Shown here: positions 1 through 5,396 of the stretch, piece by piece
Numbering within the stretch: the first letter of the stretch is position 1
Layout of the letters: the number at the start of each line of letters is the position of its first letter
From: Lysobacterales bacterium
Lineage (GTDB): Bacteria; Pseudomonadota; Gammaproteobacteria; Xanthomonadales; SZUA-36
Assembly (NCBI GenBank): GCA_013213875.1
Contig: JABSSV010000093.1
Span: 1-6,265 of the forward strand
Length of the DNA stretch: 6,265 nt
Direction: 5' to 3'
The notes under the pieces: generated by a model
What the model was told of the DNA's origin: nothing
The model's database searches: none
What the model saw: the letters and a program-made list of their open reading frames with translations, nothing else
Program-made: the position numbers and the translations under genes

Positions 1-9
1 GCGCCGCTG

Positions 10-285
10 CTAGCTCTGGCTTGCATTGATAAAGTCGTCGGCCTCAAACCCCCTGAGCACGGCCAAGAACGCGGCCGCGGGCACAAAGCCCCAGGGGACG
101 CTCGTGAGACCCAGCGAGAACAATGCCGCGAAGGCACGGGAACCGTCCATGACGCCCAGAAATCTGATCGAGATCCCCCGCAAAAACAGCGACAGCGGTA
201 TGCCCGGGCAGATACAGAACAGCGGCGGGCCACAGTCAATCAGCGAGTAGGCGCCGCTGAAAACATCTGCTGCCAACGGCGTCAA
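10..285 (-). CDS. Small hydrophobic hypothetical protein, start uncertain (possibly 5'-truncated)
   Basis: Unrecognised. The 91-residue reading is strongly hydrophobic, with probable membrane stretches at about residues 17-40 and 50-80, and ends in a polar tail (FEADDFINASQS). Third codon positions are overwhelmingly G or C, as in the confident genes here, which favours coding on this strand over the opposite frame at 26-250. The weak point is the start. The first usable codon is TTG at 285 with no Shine-Dalgarno before it. The frame stays open to a TAG at 331-333 and offers only another poor start, CTG. It may be a real small membrane protein with a weak start, or a gene fragment that lost its 5' end. 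It follows the DUF1254/DUF1214 gene on the same strand by 200 bases, so co-transcription is possible. No function can be assigned. Confidence 0.4.
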   Translation of the reverse strand: MTPLAADVFSGAYSLIDCGPPLFCICPGIPLSLFLRGISIRFLGVMDGSRAFAALFSLGLTSVPWGFVPAAAFLAVLRGFEADDFINASQS

Positions 286-418
286 GACAAGAACCCGAGA
301 GGCGCCCCGCCATTCCCGCAGATTGAATGCCTAACGCCGCTTGCAACAAGCACCGGCGGATACGATACGGTTGCCCGGCAGTGCTCCGAACCTGATCCCC
401 AGACCCGGACGCCCAAGG

Positions 419-433
419 GGCTGGGTCCCAGCC
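419..433. repeat. Near-perfect palindrome downstream of the DUF1254/DUF1214 gene
   Basis: GGCTGGG and CCCAGCC face each other around a single T, giving 7-base arms. As RNA this would be about a 6-bp GC-rich stem with a three-base loop. It lies about 53 bases past the stop codon of the gene ending at 486, a fitting place for a transcription-end hairpin. No T-run follows on either strand, so it is not a standard intrinsic terminator. A protein-binding palindrome is the alternative. Confidence 0.4.
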
Positions 434-485
434 GACCGGCCTGGCTGTACTCAACCACCCTCGCCACGTGCTGGCAGCTGCTGAG

Positions 486-1538
486 TCACTGTTTCTTTAC
501 CGACACCTTCATGCTCGCATTGGGGCTGGGAACATAGGCCCTCAGCACCCCATAGAAATCTTTACCGGTGGGAATACCGTTCTGGCCCGCTCCATCGGGG
601 CTGAACGTCAAGGTGTAGCTGCCGTCGGCATTCGGCGCCGCCGAAAAACTGGTGCGATCGTAAACCTTCAAAGCATTGGGAATCAGCAGCTTGTTGTCGG
701 TGCCATACAGCGTAACGGAGAAATATCCGCTGGCTTCATTAAGTCCCGCTGGCACGGTAGCGATATAGGTCGCGTCACCCCGCAAGGGCTGACCATCATC
801 ATCGGTGAGGATCGTCCCATAGCGCACCGTGTCCGGGGGCGTTCCTAGCTGACCCAGTTTCACCCCGGCCGCGAGGTTCAGGAAGCTGACATCGCCGCTC
901 ACCTTGCCGAAGGCATCATCAGGGTTCAGAAAGCCAATCACCGTATCAATCACGGCATTCGCATGGCGATCAGTCGCGGCGGAGAAGCGCTGCACATTGC
1001 GCGTCATATCGCCCTTGCCTCCTTGCATAACGATCTGCTCGGACAGCTGTTCTACCTGATCCAAATTATCAACCACCACCATACGCGTCAGCACTAGGCC
1101 CTGGTCCGTTTCCAGGGAGACGACATGAAAATCTCCCTGCGGGAGTTCCTGATCAGGGCGTTTGATGAGAATGGGTTTGGACGGATTCACAATTACCGCT
1201 GGAATGTTGTGCTTCATATCGAAGATCGAGACGGAGAAAAATTTGTCATAGCTGGGCGTAGTGATAATGGCCGGGCCATCGGACACGGAAAACCAGTTGT
1301 AACCATAATTCACGGTCGCTTGCGGCGTCACCACGGTGGCATCTGACGGATCCACCAGGCCGGTGAACTGAAAGCTGCCCTGCTCATGCTGTTCCAGCCA
1401 GGCATTCATCATCCTGGTCTGCTCCTGATTGGGGTACTCGCGCAGGTATTCCTCCACTGTATCCTGAGCGAGTGCAAGGTGGCCGGTGCCCAGCAGCGTG
1501 CCGGAGATCAAACAGATCAGTAGCTTGCGTATCTTCAT
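486..1538 (-). CDS. Exported DUF1254/DUF1214 domain protein
   Basis: A 350-residue protein with an N-terminal signal peptide: charged MKIRK, a hydrophobic core at about residues 6-20, and likely cleavage after LALA at about 24. It should act in the periplasm or envelope. A DUF1254-like part at about 66-160 carries NYGYNWFSVSDGP (78-90) and SVSIFD (102-107), resembling the family's aromatic, DGP and LLD segments. A DUF1214-like part at about 245-340 carries SGYFSVTLY (270-278), IPNAL (286-290), NADGSYTL (303-310) and GVLRAYVPSP (330-339). The pair usually occurs together in exported bacterial proteins; its biochemical role is not established. The start at 1538 is chosen because AAGGA lies about seven bases upstream and a signal peptide begins exactly there. 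The open frame runs back to 1847, but that part looks non-coding. The DUF1254 motifs are somewhat divergent. Family assignment is firm, function is open. Confidence 0.9.
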   Translation of the reverse strand: MKIRKLLICLISGTLLGTGHLALAQDTVEEYLREYPNQEQTRMMNAWLEQHEQGSFQFTGLVDPSDATVVTPQATVNYGYNWFSVSDGPAIITTPSYDKFFSVSIFDMKHNIPAVIVNPSKPILIKRPDQELPQGDFHVVSLETDQGLVLTRMVVVDNLDQVEQLSEQIVMQGGKGDMTRNVQRFSAATDRHANAVIDTVIGFLNPDDAFGKVSGDVSFLNLAAGVKLGQLGTPPDTVRYGTILTDDDGQPLRGDATYIATVPAGLNEASGYFSVTLYGTDNKLLIPNALKVYDRTSFSAAPNADGSYTLTFSPDGAGQNGIPTGKDFYGVLRAYVPSPNASMKVSVKKQ

Positions 1539-1804
1539 ATTGGCTTCCTTCAGGCCTGGGGTCAGAGATCGGGGTTGGTGCCGTAAAAATCGCCGCTTCG
1601 AGCGCGACAGCCAACGCCAGACCCCGCTGCGTCGCTGGCATCGGCACCCTTTTACTGAGCATAGGACAAAAGCATGGCACCGGTTAGCTGCCTGGAGCCA
1701 AGCCGCTGAAAAGCGTTCACCGCTGGCACGGGCACCAAAAAAAGGACCTGCCGTCGCGCACAGCGATGTTGTCCTGGCGGGTTCGTTTTGCACTTCGCAA
1801 ACCG

Positions 1805-1838
1805 GGCTGCAAGCCAACAGGGCCGGTCTTTTGCAGCC
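1805..1838. repeat. 8-base inverted repeat in the divergent promoter region
   Basis: GGCTGCAA at 1805-1812 is the exact reverse complement of TTGCAGCC at 1831-1838, with an 18-base spacer. The distance between arm centres is 26 bases. It lies between two divergent genes, where an operator or a 5'-leader hairpin would be expected. An 8-base match can arise by chance in a region this size, so it is a candidate only. Confidence 0.25.
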
Positions 1839-1923
1839 GATTTCCATTGAACGCGAGCCATCGCAGACTGGTTCGCTCCGGATGAGCCGCCATGGGTAGC
1901 GTATGATGAAAGCAGGAAATCCT

Positions 1924-1928
1924 GGGAG
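1924..1928 (+). promoter_or_regulatory. Shine-Dalgarno GGGAG supporting a TTG start
   Basis: GGGAG ends five bases before the TTG at 1934. No ATG in that frame offers a comparable site. An ATG at 1903 in another frame opens a longer reading whose product is arginine- and proline-rich and looks like a shadow. The site therefore picks out the small membrane protein as the translated frame. Confidence 0.6.
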
Positions 1929-1933
1929 CCGAT

Positions 1934-2158
1934 TTGAATATCTTTATAGCCGTTCTTATCGCCGGCCTTTTAGTGGCAGCTTTTGTTTATGCGGAAGCGC
2001 TGCTCCGCTTGCGCATCAGGCTATTGCGCTGCCTAAAGCTGACCGGGCCCGCCGGCCTGATCGACAAACATCTGGATCGCTGGGTCTTAGTCACGCGTGG
2101 GATGGTTGTCTGTATCGCGCTGATTCTTGGCTTTATCGGCGTCAAAGATCTGCTCTAG
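1934..2158 (+). CDS. Small two-helix membrane protein, TTG start
   Basis: A 74-residue hypothetical protein, the only gene on the plus strand. Residues 2-22 form a strongly hydrophobic helix. A basic loop follows (about 24-36, LLRLRIRLLRCLK), then a short polar segment with LIDKHLDRW (42-50), then a second helix at about 52-70. The helical-hairpin layout puts it in the inner membrane; the arginine-rich loop argues by the positive-inside rule for a cytoplasmic loop. TTG is the start because GGGAG lies five bases before it and the hydrophobic segment begins at once. A TATGAT-like -10 stands about 27 bases upstream. It converges on the minus-strand gene ending at 2290. I do not recognise the family and assign no function. 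Confidence 0.7.
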   Translation: MNIFIAVLIAGLLVAAFVYAEALLRLRIRLLRCLKLTGPAGLIDKHLDRWVLVTRGMVVCIALILGFIGVKDLL

Positions 2159-2169
2159 CGGGGCCCTTG

Positions 2170-2221
2170 GCGCCCAGACCACCCGCGGCGCTGAACCCCA
2201 TCTGGGCGCACAGGGTCAGCG
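2170..2221. terminator. Two overlapping GC-rich hairpins between convergent genes
   Basis: Stem A pairs GCGCCCAGA at 2170-2178 with TCTGGGCGC at 2201-2209, nine perfect base pairs. Stem B pairs 2189-2198 with 2213-2221, nine base pairs with one bulged A at 2195. The 5' strand of B lies in the loop of A, so the two are interleaved and probably mutually exclusive; the three-base connection at 2210-2212 looks too short to span stem A in a pseudoknot. The site begins 11 bases after the plus-strand stop and ends about 70 bases before the stop of the opposing gene, fitting a bidirectional transcription end. There is no T-run on either strand, so a textbook intrinsic terminator is not shown. Confidence 0.45.
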
Positions 2222-2289
2222 TCCCCTACGCTGGCCGTTGTGGCCGCTCCCACTGGCCACCGGAAGCCTCACGGGCAGTTAACCCACGG

Positions 2290-2688
2290 CTAGTCGCTTC
2301 CCGACTGCCGATCCGGCGCTGTGGCGAGCACAAAGCGGACCGTGACGAAACTCGCCACAATAAAAATCAGCAGCATGGTGAGGTTGGACAGAAAATTCAT
2401 CAGGGAACTTGCACGGCTGAAGCCAATACCGTACTCCATCATCACCCATGACAGCTTGTAGGCTTCCACGTAGATGGAACCGGCTCTGAGCAGGGTATAC
2501 AGACAGAAGGCGACATACAGGCCCGCGAGGTAGCGGGATAGCTGAGTCGTCATGGAATTACGCAGTGAGTGGCTGGCAACCAGCACGGCGAAGGTCGCGG
2601 TGATCCAGAAGTTGATGGTTGAATCCCAGGTCGAAAAGGCCGCGTACCAGGTAGACCAAAGGTCGATTTCAACGGGTAAATGTCTCAT
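2290..2688 (-). CDS. Small membrane protein with three predicted helices
   Basis: A 132-residue hypothetical inner-membrane protein. Hydrophobic segments fall at about residues 24-40 (after an aromatic N-terminal region with WSTWYAAFSTWD), 50-67 and 98-122; the tail is short and polar. The ATG at 2688 is preferred because GAGAGG lies about nine bases upstream; a TTG at 2721 in the same frame would add 11 residues but has no such site. It is probably the third gene of a unit: the GNAT gene ends 65 bases upstream on the same strand, and the exported Cys-rich protein gene lies before that. No motif points to transport or enzymatic activity. The family is not recognised. Confidence 0.75.
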   Translation of the reverse strand: MRHLPVEIDLWSTWYAAFSTWDSTINFWITATFAVLVASHSLRNSMTTQLSRYLAGLYVAFCLYTLLRAGSIYVEAYKLSWVMMEYGIGFSRASSLMNFLSNLTMLLIFIVASFVTVRFVLATAPDRQSGSD

Positions 2689-2753
2689 GGGCAAAGAACC
2701 TCTCGCGTTTTTTATCCGCAACGTCGCGCAGGGCGAGCGCCATGGGTGGACGC

Positions 2754-3227
2754 CTAACGTCCGGGACTGAAACTCATGGGCAAAAAGCTCAGTCCCTGTT
2801 CTGTTTGCAAGGGGGCCGTCGCCCGGAAGCCAAGGCGCTCATAGAACGGCACCGCGCTCATCGAAGAATTAACGGTAAAAGCCTGCGCAGGACTCCGCTC
2901 GCGAACATGGTTCCACAGCTTACGTGCAATGCCCTGGCGGTGCATGGGTGCCGCGACGAACAGGTGATAGATATGATGCCGCTCGCGCAGGGCCATCACG
3001 CCACACACAGTTGCAGCCTGACCAGGGGCTGGTTGGTGCTGCGCCACCAGGTAGAAAAATTCATCAGACCGAAGACGTTGCGCGGTCGCCGCCGGCGTCA
3101 GCGTCGAAAGAAACGAATGGGAATCCGGCCCAACGGGCCCGGTAAGGAAATAGCGGGACAGCCCCAGAATCAGCGCACTGATCTCCGCCGCATGGGACTC
3201 GGTAGCTGGGCCGATCAGAACACTCAT
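2754..3227 (-). CDS. GNAT-family N-acetyltransferase
   Basis: A 157-residue protein, a normal length for a single-domain GNAT enzyme, which transfers an acetyl group from acetyl-CoA to an amine. The acetyl-CoA-binding motif A is at about residues 84-105: the strand IYHLFVAAP leads into HRQGIAR (96-102), the Q/R-x-x-G-x-G/A-type pyrophosphate loop. Motif B is at about 117-134: FTVNSS, then AVPFYERLGF, with the family's typical conserved tyrosine. A C-terminal strand, GLSFLPM (145-151), follows. No signal peptide, so cytoplasmic. The acceptor substrate cannot be told from sequence. ATG at 3227 has only a weak AGGC-like site upstream. It starts 44 bases after the exported Cys-rich gene, and a 6-bp inverted repeat (3249-3254 with 3261-3266) lies in that gap. 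Its motif-B region is closely matched by a remnant at 4712-4861. Confidence 0.9.
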   Translation of the reverse strand: MSVLIGPATESHAAEISALILGLSRYFLTGPVGPDSHSFLSTLTPAATAQRLRSDEFFYLVAQHQPAPGQAATVCGVMALRERHHIYHLFVAAPMHRQGIARKLWNHVRERSPAQAFTVNSSMSAVPFYERLGFRATAPLQTEQGLSFLPMSFSPGR

Positions 3228-3271
3228 CCGTGCCTACGCCTGGTCGCTAACAGGGGGCAGCCTGTTCGAGC

Positions 3272-3610
3272 TCAACGATCCGGATGGCGGTAACTGCGCC
3301 GGTATTCGGCTGCTTTCACACACTCGGGCAGGTCGTAGAACAGCGGTGCCTGATTCGGTCCGGCCCCTTCCCCGTAGTCCGCATAAAATCGTTCGCAGGA
3401 TTCCCGGTCCGGCCGCTGCTTTTTGTCGATGCACTCCTGCACGTAGTCCGCTCTGATCACCGCCAGTTTTTCCTGGCGCACTGCATCACAGGCCGCGTCC
3501 AACTCCGCCTGCTGCGTCTTGCGTTCCTGCTCCGTCTCAGCCGCAAAGGCCGGCATGAAGATCAACAGGCCCATCAGGGCCAGCATGGCCCTCCCCCACT
3601 GGCATTTCAT
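3272..3610 (-). CDS. Small exported four-cysteine protein
   Basis: A 112-residue protein with a clear signal peptide: basic start (MKCQWGR), hydrophobic core at about 8-22, and an AFA/A cleavage site near residue 23. The mature part of about 88 residues is charged and predicted mostly helical, with four cysteines at 41, 60, 72 and 97, enough for two disulfides after export. Notable segments are SCERFYADYG (71-80) and APLFYDLPECV (88-98), which look like conserved cores of a small periplasmic family; I know no function for it. The ATG at 3610 is chosen because GGGAG lies about eight bases upstream and the signal peptide begins there; the frame is open to 3745 but the added part is implausible. 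Likely first gene of a unit with the GNAT and the three-helix membrane protein. Confidence 0.8.
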   Translation of the reverse strand: MKCQWGRAMLALMGLLIFMPAFAAETEQERKTQQAELDAACDAVRQEKLAVIRADYVQECIDKKQRPDRESCERFYADYGEGAGPNQAPLFYDLPECVKAAEYRRSYRHPDR

Positions 3611-3772
3611 GATCGCTCTCCCTGTTAGTCCCTCGGGGCAGTGTACACACAAAGACGCCGCCGGGCGGACGCGAACCGCACCTTGCGACAATGGCGACGT
3701 CAAAGATAAGTGCTCTATCCGGAAGCAGGTTTCGATATCGCCCAAGTGGTTGCGCTTGAACCCCTGAGTCCA

Positions 3773-4528
3773 CTAAGCGGATGCGGCGCCGTTCCACGCG
3801 TTTTCGTAGATATCAAAATCTTCACTGTAGATTTGCTGAATTTTTCTTATCTGATTCTTGTTGGGCGTGAAACCATCTCTACGAGGGTTCTTGTTTAACT
3901 CTACGCTTTCCGACGCCAGTCGCTTGCTTATTCCGCAGCGCTCAAAAGCACGGTTAAGTCCTTCGATGAGACGGTCCAGACGATAGACCTCATCCAGCAG
4001 AACCCTGCCATCTTCGTCAGTGATATCACCCCACATGGGCGCCGTATGCGTGGTGAAGTGGTTGCCAAGGGGACGATAGATGGAATCACTGGAACGCGCC
4101 TTTTGTACGTAATCAAGAAAAACATCGAAAGCGTATGGCGTGTTGTAATTGATAACCCTTTTGCTCTTAAAAGACTTCTTGATCGAGCGCGCTGCATTGC
4201 CGAAGAACCCCCGGTTCTTCCAGAACAGGTAGTAATACATGCTTACGCATCGGTCGATGGGGTCGCGGGAAAAAGCGAAAGAGAAGAGGTCATCCCAGGT
4301 ATCCGGATAGAGGAATTTCTTTGCAAAAAGACAGCGCCTAAATTGATATTCGCCCAGAACAACGCGGTAGTTGTTCAAGATATCGTTATACTCCGATGGT
4401 TTAGCCTGCATGAACGTCTTTGGCTTCTTAATACGATCAACCTCGACGTAATAGGGCTGCAGAAGTGCTCGGGTGCTTATGCCTGCGGATTTCTTAATAT
4501 GCAGCCAAAAAAAATCTCTCTCGGACAT
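3773..4528 (-). CDS. Sulfotransferase (Sulfotransfer_2-like family)
   Basis: A 251-residue protein that should move a sulfuryl group from PAPS to an acceptor, in related enzymes often a carbohydrate. The 5'-phosphosulfate loop is HIKKSAGIS at residues 10-18, the family's HI-x-K-x-AG-S pattern close to the N-terminus. The 3'-phosphate site is FSRDPIDRCVSMYYY at 86-100, with its Arg and Ser. Later parts fit the family too: HFTTHTAP (157-164), YRLDRLIEGL (182-191), NKNPRR (212-217) and an ending with IYSEDFDIYE (233-242). No signal peptide or membrane anchor is visible, so it is probably cytoplasmic. The ATG at 4528 has GAGGAG about five bases upstream. Base composition is lower in GC than the flanks (45% and 42% in the 60-base rows at 4081 and 4141, against 62% at 5581, counted by eye), suggesting acquisition. 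No glycosyltransferase or PAPS-synthesis gene is adjacent, so the acceptor is unknown. Confidence 0.88.
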   Translation of the reverse strand: MSERDFFWLHIKKSAGISTRALLQPYYVEVDRIKKPKTFMQAKPSEYNDILNNYRVVLGEYQFRRCLFAKKFLYPDTWDDLFSFAFSRDPIDRCVSMYYYLFWKNRGFFGNAARSIKKSFKSKRVINYNTPYAFDVFLDYVQKARSSDSIYRPLGNHFTTHTAPMWGDITDEDGRVLLDEVYRLDRLIEGLNRAFERCGISKRLASESVELNKNPRRDGFTPNKNQIRKIQQIYSEDFDIYENAWNGAASA

Positions 4529-4711
4529 CTGTGCTCCTCTGCGCTACTTGTTAGATCGCTCTGCCTACCGCGTAGTACTAGCAGTTTCAATGGGAGCTAC
4601 TACAACGTAAATACATCAACGGAGCAAGACTCAGGGATATCTTCCTGTGGAAGCGTTTTCGTTTTCCGCATCAGTCTCTCAAAAACGCCCTGTCTTATTC
4701 CCGATCATTTT

Positions 4712-4861
4712 CAACCAGCGCGTCATTCAACAAACGAACGCAAACCCCGTCATTGCTCAGATTCCTACCCGCTATCGACACAACGGCACCGCGCTTATCG
4801 ACGAGCTAACGGTAAAAGCCTGCGCAAGGCGCGCCACGCGGCACAGAGCGGCAGCGTGGCC
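4712..4861 (-). pseudogene. Decayed remnant of a GNAT acetyltransferase gene
   Basis: Read on minus from 4861, one frame gives a weakly GNAT-like stretch and then AQAFTVSSSISAVP, almost the motif-B core AQAFTVNSSMSAVP of the intact enzyme. After that the frame hits a TAG; a one-base gap restores a match to the YERLGF region, and farther on GFAFV followed by a stop and Met resembles the C-terminal strand. At DNA level 4782-4826 matches 2845-2889 at 41 of 45 positions. The four differences fall in three codons: one silent, one N to S (two bases), one M to I, a pattern of once-selected protein sequence. Upstream, acetyl-CoA-binding motif A is missing or unrecognisable and there is no credible start. 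It is a broken relative of the gene at 2754-3227, or a piece left by recombination. Confidence 0.65.
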
Positions 4862-4926
4862 GGAGAGCCAGCAATCATTCCGGCCGATAGCTCGGTGAAG
4901 TGCGAGTGATTTTGCATGATGACGCC

Positions 4927-5232
4927 CTAGCGCAGAAGATAAGCGAGGCCGACTGAGGTCAGCACAGCAAAAAGAAACGTAAACAGGAACACTTTATTGA
5001 CCGTGCTGCGGTCAAAGTTGTCATCCATAAGACCAACGTAGAGGCCGACCGCTGGCACAATCAGGTCGACAATCGGAATGGGTATGGGCAGTGTCATCAA
5101 AACGGCAAAGGTCAGCGAAGCCAAGAGCATGCGCCGCGTGGAAATTTCGTAGGCATATCCCTTGCACGCGATGTAGACGCCAGCAAATACGATGGCGGTC
5201 AGAATAAGAATATTGAATAAGCTTGCTAGCAC
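4927..5232 (-). CDS. Small membrane protein, GTG start
   Basis: A 101-residue, almost entirely hydrophobic protein. Predicted membrane segments lie at about residues 3-23, 34-68 (probably two short passes broken by the proline-rich LPIPIPIVD at 48-56) and 80-99. A cytoplasmic or periplasmic turn with MDDNFDRSTVNK (69-80) separates the last two. It is an inner-membrane protein of unknown family; the PIPIP repeat and small size do not match a transporter I can name. The GTG at 5232 is chosen over an ATG four bases upstream in another frame because GGGAGG stands six bases before the GTG but only two before the ATG. The protease gene ends 162 bases upstream on the same strand, with a long hairpin between, so the two may not form one unit. 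Confidence 0.78.
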   Translation of the reverse strand: MLASLFNILILTAIVFAGVYIACKGYAYEISTRRMLLASLTFAVLMTLPIPIPIVDLIVPAVGLYVGLMDDNFDRSTVNKVFLFTFLFAVLTSVGLAYLLR

Positions 5233-5238
5233 TCATAG

Positions 5239-5244
5239 CCTCCC
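5239..5244 (-). promoter_or_regulatory. Shine-Dalgarno GGGAGG deciding a GTG start
   Basis: On minus GGGAGG is followed by six bases and then GTG at 5232. The competing ATG at 5236 (minus) is only two bases from the site and opens an 80-odd-residue frame rich in His, Arg and Cys that looks non-coding. The spacing therefore selects the membrane-protein frame. Confidence 0.65.
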
Positions 5245-5299
5245 GAATGCCTCTCGCCTTGTTCGCATGCCGGCGCCACATCGAGTAGGCACCAGTCGG

Positions 5300-5340
5300 C
5301 TGCTCTCATCTAAATCATAAGCAGCGTTTAGATGATGCAG
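5300..5340. repeat. Long imperfect hairpin between protease and membrane-protein genes
   Basis: TCATCTAAA at 5306-5314 pairs perfectly with TTTAGATGA at 5327-5335 around a 12-base loop. Beyond a small internal bulge, CTGC at 5300-5303 pairs with GCAG at 5337-5340, giving 13 pairs in total. The inner stem is AT-rich and no T-run follows on either strand, so a standard terminator is unlikely. It stands about 55 bases after the protease stop and about 68 bases before the next start (minus reading). A leader hairpin, an RNA-processing site or a dyad operator are possible; the sequence does not decide. Confidence 0.5.
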
Positions 5341-5345
5341 AAACC

Positions 5346-5396
5346 AGCGCAGCAAGTACCTGGTGAGCAACGGCAAATTCGCGGCAACGCTGCGCT
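5346..5396 (-). repeat. 8-base inverted repeat at the 3' end of the protease gene
   Basis: AGCGCAGC at 5346-5353 is the exact reverse complement of GCTGCGCT at 5389-5396, the latter overlapping the protease stop codon (TAG, 5395-5397). The 35-base loop is long. On minus the stem is followed by GGTTTCTGC, only a short T stretch. It could be part of a transcription-end structure together with the hairpin at 5300-5340, but is weaker. Confidence 0.25.

Larger units (their letters stand above)
1539..1933. other. Divergent intergenic region with presumed promoters
   Basis: This stretch separates the minus-strand DUF1254/DUF1214 gene from the plus-strand membrane-peptide gene, so promoters for both should lie here. 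On plus, TATGAT at 1902-1907 is a fair -10 hexamer about 27 bases before the TTG start, but no good -35 sits at the right distance. On minus I find no convincing sigma-70 pair. A perfect 8-base inverted repeat occupies 1805-1838. Open frames crossing the region, including 1652-1861 on minus, show no Shine-Dalgarno or recognisable protein and I regard them as non-coding. Confidence 0.5.

Noticed and set aside
327..335. GCCTAAC at 329-335 (GTTAGGC on minus), like an integron attC end; a similar GCCTAACG near 2752
   Set aside because: No matching partner core site of the GTTRRRY type lies within attC distance, and no cassette-like paired arms surround either copy. The 2752 copy sits over the GNAT stop codon in a 5-bp stem.
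1539..1847. N-terminal extension of the DUF1254/DUF1214 frame to 1847
   Set aside because: The extra 103 codons give a Cys/Arg-rich sequence with no motif, while the inner ATG at 1538 has a Shine-Dalgarno and begins a clean signal peptide.
1652..1861. 69-codon minus-strand frame in the divergent gap
   Set aside because: No Shine-Dalgarno, no recognisable segment, and it overlaps the region where promoters are expected.
1903..2451. 182-codon plus-strand frame overlapping the small membrane protein and running into the opposing gene
   Set aside because: Arg/Pro/Ser-rich, crosses the hairpin region and lies antisense to a membrane protein; the frame at 1934-2158 has the ribosome site and the hydrophobic pattern.
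2742..3293. 183-codon plus-strand frame opposite the GNAT gene
   Set aside because: Antisense to a gene with clear GNAT motifs; basic low-information composition typical of a shadow.
3611..3745. Extension of the Cys-rich protein back to 3745
   Set aside because: It would bury the signal peptide inside the protein; ATG at 3610 has GGGAG at good spacing.
4046..4909. 287-codon plus-strand frame opposite the sulfotransferase and GNAT remnant
   Set aside because: It is antisense to a well-supported sulfotransferase, shows no family motif and has no clear ribosome site.
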